Positions 43,908 through 52,146 of a DNA stretch of 64,000 nucleotides are shown here, piece after piece. Origin of the DNA: Brevibacillus antibioticus. GTDB lineage: Bacteria > Bacillota > Bacilli > Brevibacillales > Brevibacillaceae. The position numbers and the translations under genes are program-made. Location: contig NZ_SZNK01000001.1 in the NCBI RefSeq assembly GCF_005217615.1, forward strand, positions 1,631,501 through 1,695,500, written 5' to 3'. The notes under the pieces were generated by a model that was not told where the DNA came from, did not search any database, and saw nothing but the letters and a program-made list of their open reading frames with translations. Position 1 is the first letter of the stretch, and each line of letters starts with the position of its first letter.

Positions 43908-44912
43908 ATGAAGAACATTCTGCAGAAGAAACAACTTGGTTTTGGTACGGCTCCACTGGGCAATATGTTCCGCAACATCCCGGAAGAAGAAGCACTGGCT
44001 ACCGTCGATGCTGCTTGGGAGAATGGCGTCCGTTACTTTGATTCTGCCCCATTCTATGGTGCCGGCTTGGCTGAGCTTCGCCTGGGGGAAGCCCTTGCGA
44101 AACGTCCGCGTGACGAGTATGTGTTGAGCACAAAAGTTGGGCGTATCATCCTGGATGAACTGGAAGATCCAACCTTGCGTGACTTGGGTGAAAAAGGCGG
44201 ACTGTTCGAATATGGTCGCAAAAATAAAATCCACGTGGACTACAGTGAAGACGGTACGCTTCGCTCGATCGAGGACAGCCTGAAACGGTTGCAGACTGAT
44301 CGCCTGGATATCGTCTACGTTCATGATATCGCACAGGACTTCTATGGCGACGAGTGGCTTTCCAAATTTGAAAGTGCTCGAAAAGGTGCCTTTCGTGCCC
44401 TGACTCGTTTGCGTGATGAAGGCGTTATTAAGTCGTGGGGCCTCGGCGTAAACCGTGTAGAGCCAATCGAGATCGCGATGGCATTGGATGAAGCACAACC
44501 GGATGCGTTCCTGATGGCTGGTCGCTACTCCCTGCTGGATCATGACCGAGCCTTGCAACGCGTGATGCCAAACGCGGCAAAAATGAATGCCAAGATTATT
44601 GTTGGAGGGCCGTACAGTTCAGGTGTTTTGGCCGGAGGTACCCACTTCGAGTATCAGAAAGCATCGCCTGAAATCATGGCAAAAGTCGATCGCATCAAAG
44701 CAATTGCCAATCGTCACAATATTAGTATCAAGGCTGCTGCGCTGCAATTTGTGCTTGCGAATCCAGCAGTTGCTGCCGTCATCCCTGGTGCGAGTCGCCC
44801 GGATCGAATCACGGAGGACGTAGCTGCGATGAACGAAGTGATTCCTGAAGCCTTCTGGCAGGAAATGCGTGAACAAAAACTGGTGGCGCAAGACGCTCCA
44901 CTACCAATCTAA
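43908..44912 (+). CDS. aldo/keto reductase (D-threo-aldose/pyridoxal dehydrogenase-like)
   Basis: A 334-residue TIM-barrel NAD(P)H oxidoreductase. The catalytic tetrad is visible: Asp in YFDSAPFYG with Tyr, Lys in LSTKVGR and His in VYVHDI. The cofactor segment ends AAVIPGASRPDRI. The insertion LEDPTLRDLGEKGGLFEYG is typical of the D-threo-aldose 1-dehydrogenase/pyridoxal 4-dehydrogenase branch. The true start is ATG 43908 with TAGGAGGA; an in-frame upstream extension lacks coding character. It is likely co-transcribed with the SRPBCC gene 20 bp downstream. Confidence 0.88.
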   Translation: MKNILQKKQLGFGTAPLGNMFRNIPEEEALATVDAAWENGVRYFDSAPFYGAGLAELRLGEALAKRPRDEYVLSTKVGRIILDELEDPTLRDLGEKGGLFEYGRKNKIHVDYSEDGTLRSIEDSLKRLQTDRLDIVYVHDIAQDFYGDEWLSKFESARKGAFRALTRLRDEGVIKSWGLGVNRVEPIEIAMALDEAQPDAFLMAGRYSLLDHDRALQRVMPNAAKMNAKIIVGGPYSSGVLAGGTHFEYQKASPEIMAKVDRIKAIANRHNISIKAAALQFVLANPAVAAVIPGASRPDRITEDVAAMNEVIPEAFWQEMREQKLVAQDAPLPI

Positions 44913-44932
44913 CGATAAAAGGGGTAATCAAC

Positions 44933-45346
44933 ATGGCAAACACAATGGCAACGATTGAAATCTCTGCTTCTCCTGATCAAGTGTGGAAATTGATCGGTGG
45001 ATTTAACTCACTACCGGACTGGCTTCCATATATCCCAAGCAGCGAAATGAGCGAAAGGGGACGGGTGCGTCGGTTGGAAAATCCGGATGGTGATGTGATT
45101 ATTGAACGCCTGGTAGGCTTCAATGAAAAAGAGCGCCATTACACCTACTCCATTATGAAAGCACCCTTTCCAGTTACCAATTATGAATCGACGATCCATG
45201 TTCGTGAGAATGGTGGCAAAGGAACGCTGGTGGAATGGTCTGGCGAATTTACACCAGTAGGGGTTAGCGACGATGAGGCTATCAAGCTGTTCCACGGAAT
45301 CTATTCAGATGGTCTGGAAGCATTGAAAAAAGCATTTCAAGCTTAA
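44933..45346 (+). CDS. SRPBCC family protein (polyketide cyclase/START-like fold)
   Basis: A 137-residue protein with the SRPBCC layout: TIEISASPDQVWKLIGGFN at the N-terminus, VIIERLVGFNEKERHYTYS in the middle, and a long C-terminal helix (DGLEALKKAFQA). The fold binds hydrophobic ligands. It follows the aldo/keto reductase with AAAGGGG upstream and precedes a strong terminator, making a two-gene operon. Role unknown. Confidence 0.85.
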   Translation: MANTMATIEISASPDQVWKLIGGFNSLPDWLPYIPSSEMSERGRVRRLENPDGDVIIERLVGFNEKERHYTYSIMKAPFPVTNYESTIHVRENGGKGTLVEWSGEFTPVGVSDDEAIKLFHGIYSDGLEALKKAFQA

Positions 45347-45398
45347 TCAGTTGGAACGGATAGTAGAGCAAAAGGTCAACTGACAAAAATAGATACGG

Positions 45399-45449
45399 CA
45401 GCCGCGGTGTAGAACATATCAACGTGCTCTACACCGCGGCTGTTTTTTT
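45399..45449 (+). terminator. terminator of the AKR-SRPBCC operon
   Basis: CAGCCGCGGTGTAGA and its perfect complement, followed by seven T residues. Confidence 0.92.
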
Positions 45450-45471
45450 GGGAAATTGCATTTCATTTTTA

Positions 45472-46167
45472 TTAGGATACAGAATCCCGTACCGATGGGG
45501 TGAATCCTTTTATGATTAGCCATATAGCCAAAATCAATTGTTGAAAGGCTATTGGAATGTTCAACACCATATAGGCTGTATCCAGGCCGATAAAGCGAAT
45601 CATAAATAATAAGCTTGCCAATATAGACAATGTAGATCCGATAAGACCCCAGACTGACAACCAACGTGGAACTAATTGTGTTTGATAAAATACGCAGGTG
45701 AACAAGAGCATCGCCAACGCGAATGCCAGTGTCGTTGCCACATGGTTCACTAAATCACGTCCTTCCCGCAACAATCCACCCAGGGTCTGAAAATACGATA
45801 TATGCAAAGTTCCGATTTTTGCAAACTCGTGGCTTACTGTCAAAAGCAACAGAAGAATGATTACACCTAGAATAATAAACATACCCGCAATGATGCCAAA
45901 AGCAACAGATCCAAGAGCTAACCCTTTATAATGCTTACTTAACAACGGATACATCAAAACAGGAATACCAACATAGGCAACAATCATGAACAATTGGAAA
46001 AACGCTCCTAGCAGTACCTGGTTCTCATTTGGAGAAGCCATGACAAGGTAGTCTGCTCCATCAATTACAGGTACAACACTACATATACCTGTAATCAATC
46101 CGGCTATTAATAACACCCCAGTCATTATTGCAGACCTTCTACCTTCATTTGTTCTCTCCCTCAACAT
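45472..46167 (-). CDS. DUF4386 family membrane protein
   Basis: A 231-residue integral membrane protein with six predicted helices. It has the DUF4386 layout: RRSAIMTGVLLIAGLITG at the start, a helix pair around FFQLFMIVAYVGIPVLMYPL, and LVPRWLSVWGLIGSTLS as the conserved penultimate loop. The ATG at 46167 follows AAGGAGG; six upstream codons of the longer frame are unlikely. Function unknown. Confidence 0.85.
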   Translation of the reverse strand: MLRERTNEGRRSAIMTGVLLIAGLITGICSVVPVIDGADYLVMASPNENQVLLGAFFQLFMIVAYVGIPVLMYPLLSKHYKGLALGSVAFGIIAGMFIILGVIILLLLLTVSHEFAKIGTLHISYFQTLGGLLREGRDLVNHVATTLAFALAMLLFTCVFYQTQLVPRWLSVWGLIGSTLSILASLLFMIRFIGLDTAYMVLNIPIAFQQLILAIWLIIKGFTPSVRDSVS

Positions 46168-46330
46168 AATTAGCCTCCTTCTCATACACTACCTTTGGCG
46201 GATGAAGGGATGCTGCCTTCCTCGGCATTTTTTATCGCGTATCAAGTGTAGAGGGTAAAGAGGAATATAGTTCAATGAGGCAGTCTATAACATTATTATT
46301 CAGTTGAGAGCCATGATTTGCTCCATATCT

Positions 46331-46675
46331 TTAAAAATGCTTCCAAGTAAAATCAATACTCAAGTATCCAATCGGTTTCTCCTTGAAGGTCAGTGCTTCT
46401 TTCGTCGCCAATTCCGGTTTGCGAAAACAGACAAGGTTTTTGTGATATCCAAAAGCGCGACACACTTCCGGTCGAACGCTATGAATGCCACACTGATCTT
46501 TTTGCATGTCGTAGAAGATACAAGTTCCAAACATTCTCGGTTGATTTTTTAGATCGTCACGGAGTTTATTTGGAAGCGCTTTCAATTTCTTGTGTACCAT
46601 TTTAAATTCCTTTTCTGTTATGGGAACAGGCCCACAGCACAATCCTTTACAGCCTTGGCAAGGCAAAGTATTCAT
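46331..46675 (-). CDS. YkgJ-type zinc/iron-chelating cysteine cluster protein
   Basis: A 114-residue protein with the CxxC..C/CC..C pattern of the YkgJ family (LPCQGCKGLCC at the N-terminus, GTCIFYDMQKDQCGIH and RPEVCRAFG further on). The Cys residues probably hold a metal or iron-sulfur cluster; function is unknown. The ATG is preceded by AAAGGTTG. It is a single gene. Confidence 0.85.
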   Translation of the reverse strand: MNTLPCQGCKGLCCGPVPITEKEFKMVHKKLKALPNKLRDDLKNQPRMFGTCIFYDMQKDQCGIHSVRPEVCRAFGYHKNLVCFRKPELATKEALTFKEKPIGYLSIDFTWKHF

Positions 46676-46711
46676 ATCATCTACAACCTTTCGTCATGTG
46701 ATGTTTGCTAG

Positions 46712-46755
46712 AAAAAACAAAAAAGATGATCCTCATTCATTCAGGAGATCATCTT
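46712..46755 (-). terminator. minus-strand terminator upstream of the YkgJ-like gene
   Basis: An AGATGATC...GATCATCT hairpin with, on the minus strand, CTTTTTTGTTTTTTC following. It would end a transcript coming from the 46963-47127 small gene or the GNAT gene. Confidence 0.7.
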
Positions 46756-46962
46756 AGGAATTACCGCATTCAATTGTGTGGGTGATTCAAAAATTCGGGA
46801 AGAAAAAACTGTACTTCTATTATAGCACATATAGGAAGATTTTGACGAATGCTTTTCGAAACAGTCGAGTTGGTTTCGAACTGTACGATGCTCCGGACGG
46901 GTCCATCACCGGTCATCCAAGATCGGGGAAGTCATTGACGGAGCAAGCCCCATTTTTCTTGT

Positions 46963-47127
46963 TTATTTCGTCAAAACATACAACCACTCACCATTGCACT
47001 CTTCATCGTTCCCAGTCAAGCCTTCTAAGACGCGTTCAATAGAGTTCTTTTTCCGGAGCAAGAAAATCGAGAACGCCAACACCACACTAGCCAATGAACC
47101 TGCCAGTAGCCTTTTGCGTATGGCCAC
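46963..47127 (-). CDS. possible 54-residue single-helix membrane protein (GTG start)
   Basis: This is a minus-strand reading frame starting at GTG 47127. A positive N-terminus (MAIRKRLLAG) is followed by one hydrophobic helix (SLASVVLAFSIFLL), a basic stop (RKK) and an acidic tail (LTGNDEECNGEWLY). The frame is open upstream without another start, and I see no good RBS, so it could also be the 3' end of a decayed gene. A terminator lies 208 bp downstream in the same direction. No family recognised. Confidence 0.38.
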   Translation of the reverse strand: MAIRKRLLAGSLASVVLAFSIFLLRKKNSIERVLEGLTGNDEECNGEWLYVLTK

Positions 47128-47230
47128 AGAATATTTAAAAGGCTGGTCAAAAGGGTAGGATGTCCCTTTCGATTTTGAAATGATCGCTGGATATAAAGAA
47201 GGGAAGCGCTCACGGTAAGCGCTTCGAACC

Positions 47231-47722
47231 TCATGTGTGTTTGATCAGAATGAGTTCTTCCACTTCTTCGCTTCGTGCTTCCGAATATGCCCGATTGACA
47301 CCGAAAGGCTGAAAACCGTTTTTTTCTAACACACGAATGGATCCGATGTTGTCATGGGCGACACGCGCATATACAGGACGTAGTCCGAGGTCCTCTAAAA
47401 AGAGTGTAAGTGCATTTGTCGCGATTCCTTTGCCCCAAAAACTTTTGTCTATCCAGTATCCAATCGTAGGGAAGCCAAACAGCTCAAAGCACGAAACATT
47501 ACCAACAATCTGCCCATTCAAGAGAATGGCTCTTTTCACAATCGAATCATCGTTCAAAATCCTCGTCCAATGAGCGATGAAACCATCCCTATCTTCTGGG
47601 TCCTTGACAGTAAAAGCAGCCATCTCATGTGCGGATTTGTCCAATTGCTGGGTGAAAAATATAGGGAGATCTGCCTCTGTTACTTCTCGCAAAGTAAGGG
47701 ACTGATCACATAATGGCTCCAA
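47231..47722 (-). CDS. GNAT acetyltransferase, RimJ/RimL-like
   Basis: A 163-residue N-acetyltransferase. LTLREVTEADLPIFF opens the fold, and SFWGKGIATNALTLFLEDL holds the acetyl-CoA pyrophosphate loop (a variant of Q/RxxGxG/A). VARVAHDNIGSIRVLEKNGF is the classical motif B end. The start is TTG at 47722: GGAGGT lies eight bases upstream and no in-frame ATG occurs before the fold. Substrate unknown; relatives acetylate ribosomal proteins or small amines. Confidence 0.88.
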   Translation of the reverse strand: MEPLCDQSLTLREVTEADLPIFFTQQLDKSAHEMAAFTVKDPEDRDGFIAHWTRILNDDSIVKRAILLNGQIVGNVSCFELFGFPTIGYWIDKSFWGKGIATNALTLFLEDLGLRPVYARVAHDNIGSIRVLEKNGFQPFGVNRAYSEARSEEVEELILIKHT

Positions 47723-47747
47723 GAAAAAGCACCTCCAAATACATCAG

Positions 47748-47858
47748 CTACTCTCTCTTCACCAACACTTTGATAATCAACGACAGTACCGTGAGAACCA
47801 AAATGACATTAGCGATGAGCATAATGCTAGGTAAATCAAGCCTAAACAAGATGTACAC
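47748..47858 (-). CDS. possible 36-residue hydrophobic peptide
   Basis: This short frame between the GNAT and O-methyltransferase genes reads VYILFRLDLPSIMLIANVIL then VLTVLSLIIKVLVKRE. It is one long membrane helix with a basic tail. AGGAG lies just upstream, and the start could be GTG 47858 or TTG 47849. The amino-acid composition is that of a real small membrane protein, but I do not recognise a family. Confidence 0.4.
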   Translation of the reverse strand: MYILFRLDLPSIMLIANVILVLTVLSLIIKVLVKRE

Positions 47859-47892
47859 ACTCCTACTCGTTACAACCTTGAAAGTGAAAAAA

Positions 47893-48570
47893 CTAGTTCT
47901 CCTCAGTGACAAGCATGATCGCAAAGCCATCATAGCCCTTGCTGCCAACTGTCTGTACAACGGTTCCACTAACACGCTTTTCTTCCGCTACCAAATCGGT
48001 GAATTGACGTACACCGACAATATTGGGATCCGTGCTTGTTTCGTCCACGACTTGACCACTTCGTACAACGTTATCCGTGATAATTACAGTACCTTTGCGA
48101 GAGAGCTTTAATGCCCATTGGAAATAGTCGGGGTTTCCTTTTTTATCTGCATCGATAAAAATAAAATCAAAAGGACCCTGATTTTCGTTGTGCAGTTGGA
48201 TAAGAGAATCAAGGGCAAGTCCAACCTTCACTTCTACGATCTGATCCAGTCCTGCGCGGGTAATGTTCGATTGTGCAACTTCTGCATGCTTCGGATCATA
48301 TTCAAGAGTAATGAGACGCCCGTCAGCAGGGAGTGCGCGGGCGAGCCAGATGGTACTGTATCCACCGAGAGTGCCAATTTCCAAGATTGAACGAGCGCCT
48401 TGGATCCGTGCTAATAGATGAAGGAATTTACCTTGATTGGGAGCTACATCAATAGCTGGAAGCCCTGCAGCTGCGTTCTCTTGAAGAACTGTGTCTAGAA
48501 CAGAATCGGTTTCCAGTAATTTATCCGTAAAATAGTGATCGACCGTTGTCCATTGCTCTCTATTCATCAT
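47893..48570 (-). CDS. class I SAM-dependent O-methyltransferase (CCoAOMT/YrrM type)
   Basis: A 225-residue methyltransferase with LEIGTLGGYSTIWLARALP (SAM motif I), LEYDPKHAEVA (acidic ribose loop), FDFIFIDADKKGNPDY (metal-binding Asp) and VIITDNVVRSGQV, the layout of caffeoyl-CoA-like O-methyltransferases. These methylate catechol-type hydroxyls with Mg2+. ATG 48570 has GAGGAG upstream. No pathway partner is adjacent. Confidence 0.92.
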   Translation of the reverse strand: MMNREQWTTVDHYFTDKLLETDSVLDTVLQENAAAGLPAIDVAPNQGKFLHLLARIQGARSILEIGTLGGYSTIWLARALPADGRLITLEYDPKHAEVAQSNITRAGLDQIVEVKVGLALDSLIQLHNENQGPFDFIFIDADKKGNPDYFQWALKLSRKGTVIITDNVVRSGQVVDETSTDPNIVGVRQFTDLVAEEKRVSGTVVQTVGSKGYDGFAIMLVTEEN

Positions 48571-48803
48571 CTCAACTCCTCAAGAATTTACAGGGATATC
48601 ATAACACGATTAACAACTTCTGGCTGTGCTTTTTATAGAAAGTATCACACTTCAGCATAGAGTTTTTATGGTTGATCAAGCTTGATAGGTAATATTTTCA
48701 CCCGTTACCATTATTTACGCATGGCGTGAAAGATGAGTTTTCATGATAATAGAAAAGTAATCCAAGCTAGCTAGTATAATCCAACCTTGGGGATTCTATT
48801 ACA

Positions 48804-48848
48804 CGCGTCCGGCTAAATGATGCAGTCAAAGTCGGCGCAATTTTTTTG
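48804..48848 (+). terminator. possible terminator, first of three in a row
   Basis: GCGTCCGGC pairs imperfectly (one bulge, one wobble) with GTCGGCGC and is followed by seven T residues and GTTCCAT. A TATAAT at ~48774 lies about 35 bases upstream. No gene lies between. Confidence 0.4.
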
Positions 48849-48952
48849 TTCCATCTATAGGTAAAAATACCTATTATTACTCGTTGTCAACAAAATACAA
48901 GTCCTATATGATTATATTATTCACGTATGATATACGCGTACTACCCCGTACG

Positions 48953-48987
48953 CCCCAACCACTTTTTGTTGGTTGGGATTTTTTTTT
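48953..48987 (+). terminator. terminator, second of three in a row
   Basis: CCCCAACC-actttttgtt-GGTTGGGA followed by a nine-T run and again GTTCCAT, the same 3' sequence as the preceding structure. No protein gene lies between the two. Confidence 0.7.
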
Positions 48988-49076
48988 GTTCCATTTCATA
49001 TCCAGTTATCTCCTATCGCGTTTCGATGTGATTTTTTATATTCTTATACATAGGACTTGCAATGTTCTTGGGGTCC

Positions 49077-49118
49077 GCGGTGACTCAAATTATGCAGAGG
49101 AGTCACCGCATTTTTTTT
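49077..49118 (+). terminator. terminator, third of three in a row
   Basis: GCGGTGACTC and its exact complement around a 13-nt loop, followed by eight T residues. It lies just ahead of the YhcN-like lipoprotein gene and could also attenuate read-through into it. Confidence 0.75.
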
Positions 49119-49180
49119 ACATACTTCCTCCGTTCAAGGTCAAGCTAGTAACAGGTGATTTTGGTCAGGAGGTGTTTTGT

Positions 49181-49633
49181 GTGCGGGCAACTTTCGTGAT
49201 GCTGACGTTGGCTTTCGCTTTGACCGTAACGGGGTGTACGAAGCAATCTGGTACAGAAACGAAGCAAAAAGCGCAAGCGGAGTCGTTGTGCATGCCTGTT
49301 CCCGTCAGACATTATCAGTGGGAAGAGCGAGCGAGAGCGATTACAGCTAGCGTGAAGGGCATAGACAAAATAGTGGTTGTGCAAATCGATAAAGAGCTCG
49401 ATGTGGCTATTCAAGTAACGAATTTTAATCGGTTCAAGCTGGAATCGATTCAAAAAGAAGTCGGGAAGAAATTAAAAGAGGCCTTCCCAGATGCGAATAT
49501 TCATGTGACAGCTGACAAGCGATTGATAAAAGATTTGCAAAAGCTGAGTGACGAACGGTGGCCAACCGATGTAAAAGAAGCATGCCAGAAGAAGAAATCC
49601 TTAAAAGAAATAGAAAAGAAAATGAAGGGCTAG
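49181..49633 (+). CDS. YhcN/YlaJ-type sporulation lipoprotein
   Basis: A 150-residue protein with GTG start at 49181 placed by CAGGAGGT seven bases upstream. The signal peptide (MRATFVMLTLAFALTVTGC) ends in a lipobox with Cys19. The mature domain (ASVKGIDKIVVVQIDKELDV, then LKEAFPDANIHVTADKRLIK) matches the YhcN/YlaJ family of spore-membrane lipoproteins. A longer open frame extends upstream through the terminators but is not coding. Confidence 0.82.
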   Translation: MRATFVMLTLAFALTVTGCTKQSGTETKQKAQAESLCMPVPVRHYQWEERARAITASVKGIDKIVVVQIDKELDVAIQVTNFNRFKLESIQKEVGKKLKEAFPDANIHVTADKRLIKDLQKLSDERWPTDVKEACQKKKSLKEIEKKMKG

Positions 49634-49769
49634 CCGATTTCACAAACCTCACAGACTACTTGGGTAGAGTGAGGTTCTTGTTGTTTATTTTAACGGAATG
49701 ATTAAAATAAAATGAATATTACGTGATTAATGACCGAAGAAGAACTCCCTGGCTGGGAGTCTATATAGG

Positions 49770-50006
49770 CTAGTGGTGATCATGATCGTAATGATGCGCG
49801 CGCTCTCGATCTCGATGGAGGTCGATGCCGCGTAATTCACCCTTGGCTTTTTCCACAAGGACTTGATAATCTCTTACCACTTCCGTCAAGGTCGTAACAG
49901 ATTCCTTATAGTCGGGATTATTACAGATTCCATCTATCGCTCGATGGAGGTGATACATCTTATCTTCGGTTTTTCGGATAAATTCTACCCAATCCATTCC
50001 GTTCAT
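49770..50006 (-). CDS. small hypothetical protein with His/Asp-rich tail
   Basis: A 78-residue protein starting MNGMDWVEFIRKTEDKMYHL at ATG 50006, with an AAAGGAGGT site. It is mostly helical and ends in RERAHHYDHDHH, a possible metal-binding tail. The longer in-frame upstream part has no RBS. I do not recognise a family. Confidence 0.65.
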   Translation of the reverse strand: MNGMDWVEFIRKTEDKMYHLHRAIDGICNNPDYKESVTTLTEVVRDYQVLVEKAKGELRGIDLHRDRERAHHYDHDHH

Positions 50007-50184
50007 AAAATACCTCCTTTCCGTCATAGGCTTTACTCCCATGCACGAAAGTATGCAAGGTGAAATTACGAATAAATGACCTGTATGCAATCTACTAATG
50101 AACTTTAGTCTTGTAACAATAATCTGTTCATGATAACATACCTCACATCAATAGCATCAAAGGACGAGACTTGAGGTGTATCAA

Positions 50185-51159
50185 ATGAACGGGTTAGCCA
50201 AACTGAATCGATTGCTTGAGAAAATCATGCCCATACTCACGCCAAGTAGTGTTGCGATTGGCGTAATAGCCGGGACACATTTGCAACCGTTTGCTTTTTT
50301 GTCTCCCTGGGTGTTTGCCTTCATGACATTTGCCGGCAGTCTGGGTTCGGGATTTAAAGAATTTGCAAAGGTACTGACCAGACCGCTCCCTTTAATCGTT
50401 AACTTGTTGATTCTTCATGCACTAATGCCCCTAATTGCTTGGTCAATGGCCCGGTTGTTTTATCCAGATGATATCCATGTCATCACAGGCTTTTTGTTGG
50501 CGGCCTTAATTCCCACGGGGATCACGAGCTTTTTGTGGACATCCATTTATTACGGGAACATCGCACTGACGCTATCCATTATTTTGTTGGATACGATGCT
50601 CTCCCCCTTGATTGTTCCGGTGGGGATGTCCTTGTTTTTAGGGGCAACTGTCGAGATGGATTTGGCTGAACTAATGAAGGGCTTATTTTATATGATCGTG
50701 TTGCCGTCGCTTATCGGTATGCTGCTCAATCATTTATCAAAAGGAAACGTCAAAAAAACGCTGGCACCAAAATTAGCGCCATTTTCTAAGATGGGAATGG
50801 GTGTTGTCGTCGCGATCAATAGCTCGATGGTTTCATCTTACTTTCATATGATGGACGCAAAACTGGTGGGGATGGCAGTCCTCGTACTGTTCGTAGCCAT
50901 TTTGGGTTATTTGATGGGGTGGGGGATTGCAAGACTGTTCGGATGGGAGCGTGATGTGATCGTCACGTTAACCTTCAACAGTGGAATGCGAAACATTAGT
51001 GCAGGGGCAGTTATGGCGATCACGTACTTTCCTGCACCTGTTGCTCTGCCCGTTGTTCTCGGTATGCTGTTTCAGCAAATACTCGCTTCTACCTTCGGAA
51101 AGTTTTTGGAGCTGGTCGAGAAAAGACCACAGCATCAACCGCAGGAACTATCAAGCTAA
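50185..51159 (+). CDS. bile acid:sodium symporter (BASS) family transporter
   Basis: A 324-residue membrane protein with nine or ten helices. SPWVFAFMTFAGSLGSGFKE, LLAALIPTGITSFLWTSIYYGN and VTLTFNSGMRNISAGAVMAI are the crossing and conserved segments of the BASS fold. Prokaryotic members import organic anions, often with sodium. ATG 50185 is chosen because GAGGTG is six bases upstream. It is followed by a terminator and a TetR remnant that may once have regulated it. Confidence 0.87.
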   Translation: MNGLAKLNRLLEKIMPILTPSSVAIGVIAGTHLQPFAFLSPWVFAFMTFAGSLGSGFKEFAKVLTRPLPLIVNLLILHALMPLIAWSMARLFYPDDIHVITGFLLAALIPTGITSFLWTSIYYGNIALTLSIILLDTMLSPLIVPVGMSLFLGATVEMDLAELMKGLFYMIVLPSLIGMLLNHLSKGNVKKTLAPKLAPFSKMGMGVVVAINSSMVSSYFHMMDAKLVGMAVLVLFVAILGYLMGWGIARLFGWERDVIVTLTFNSGMRNISAGAVMAITYFPAPVALPVVLGMLFQQILASTFGKFLELVEKRPQHQPQELSS

Positions 51160-51166
51160 AAGCAAG

Positions 51167-51205
51167 AGCTGTTTTCCAATTGATTTTTGGAAAACGGCTT
51201 TTTTT
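51167..51205 (+). terminator. terminator after the BASS transporter
   Basis: AGCTGTTTTCCAA pairs with TTGGAAAACGGCT and is followed by a T-run. Confidence 0.85.
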
Positions 51206-51430
51206 GATGACAGGACCATACAAGATATTACGGACAAGGCAAATGTAAGCCGGGAATTGGATTTTATCGAGGTGACCCAGATCCCATATTTTCGGACGCG
51301 ATTCCTTGACTACGTATTGGAAGAGGTTAGGAAAGAAGTGAACGTAATCAAAGGGAAAAACAGAGGATTTCATCAGGAAGTGATTGTTCAGTTTGTTGCA
51401 TCTGCTTTAGAGAGGAACCTCTTACTTCCT
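51205..51430 (+). pseudogene. TetR/AcrR-family regulator remnant
   Basis: In the frame that starts before 51205, the words DRTIQDITDKANVSR match the recognition helix region of TetR regulators. They pass abruptly into VTQIPYFRTRFLDYVLEEVR and FHQEVIVQFVASAL, which resemble the ligand-domain part. The N-terminus and the end of the HTH (the usual GTFYxHFxxK) are missing, so there are a truncation and an internal deletion. No start or RBS is available. Confidence 0.6.
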
Positions 51431-51527
51431 GTTATCTCTCATCGTTCATGGGGGCCAGCCAACAAAACGCGAAATTCGCATGCTAAGGGGTTGATTACAA
51501 TAAAAAAGTCGATTTCCTGGCCCTGAT

Positions 51528-51760
51528 CCAGCAAACGTGACACCACCCGCAAAGTAGATGTAAGTTACTGGTAAAGTAAAGGCCCAGATCAGATGAAAGT
51601 TCCGTTTTTACTTTTGGTATTGGAACTTCACTCCATATCAGTGGTGAACTTCGATTAAATTTTGTGATCTAAGAAACAAAGGATGCAATAAAGTTCCAAA
51701 TCTCATTATTTTAGGAACTTATTCTGGTTTTTACTTTGCGGGTGGTGTCACGTTCGCTGG
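51528..51760. mobile_element. 233-bp MITE-like element with 29-bp terminal inverted repeats
   Basis: The left end CCAGCAAACGTGACACCACC and the right end (reverse complement CCAGCGAACGTGACACCACC) match over about 29 bp, continuing CGCAAAGTA, with one mismatch. The interior is AT-rich and non-coding, with shorter palindromic GTTCCA/TGGAAC-type motifs. This is the form of a miniature inverted-repeat transposable element mobilised by a transposase elsewhere. I see no clear target-site duplication. Confidence 0.7.
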
Positions 51761-51800
51761 TAGTTGGCCTACAACGAACGTAGTTGGCCTACAACGAACG
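51761..51800. repeat. 20-bp tandem duplication
   Basis: TAGTTGGCCTACAACGAACG occurs twice head to tail, immediately beside the MITE-like element. It interrupts the end of a short minus-strand reading frame (51769-51960, TTG start, hydrophobic helix, no family), which may be a gene broken by the insertion. Confidence 0.9.
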
Positions 51801-52146
51801 CCGCATTCACGGTAGTTTGTATGGCCTGTCGCCCGTAGGATTTAGACAGGCTGTGGAACAGCAACGAGTAAAGCCATTTGTCGTAAGAGTATAGCAACGC
51901 TGCGATTAGCACAGTTTGTTTGTTTTTCTTCAGCCTAGGTAGAGAAAGGTCTGAGGTCAAACGAATTCCTTGACGCGAGTGCTTTCTCTGCCTACTCTAC
52001 CAAATGGTTGAAAGAAATGAAAAACTAAGAAATAGCGAGAATAAGGGAGCTTGACTCAATAATTGAGGGATTTAACCGGTTTTTGATAACATCGGACTAT
52101 TGAGTAAAGTAAATTTATATCTATCACTAGGAAGCGAGGAATAGGT

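Noticed and set aside
46776..47042. Plus-strand frame of 88 codons after the YkgJ-like gene
   Set aside because: No RBS, unnatural composition, and it lies opposite a more protein-like minus-strand frame.
47025..47234. Minus-strand 69-codon frame directly after the GNAT gene
   Set aside because: Rich in Trp, Leu and Cys with no RBS; a different minus-strand frame in the same DNA looks more like a real protein.
48884..49180. Upstream extension of the YhcN-like lipoprotein frame
   Set aside because: It crosses two terminators and would bury the signal peptide; GTG 49181 with AGGAGGT is the better start.
51205..51526. Intact TetR-type regulator
   Set aside because: Only pieces of the HTH and ligand domains are readable, with the N-terminus and the end of the HTH missing.
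51769..51960. Minus-strand 63-codon frame next to the MITE
   Set aside because: It ends in the tandem duplication and matches no family I know; kept only as a note on a possibly broken gene.
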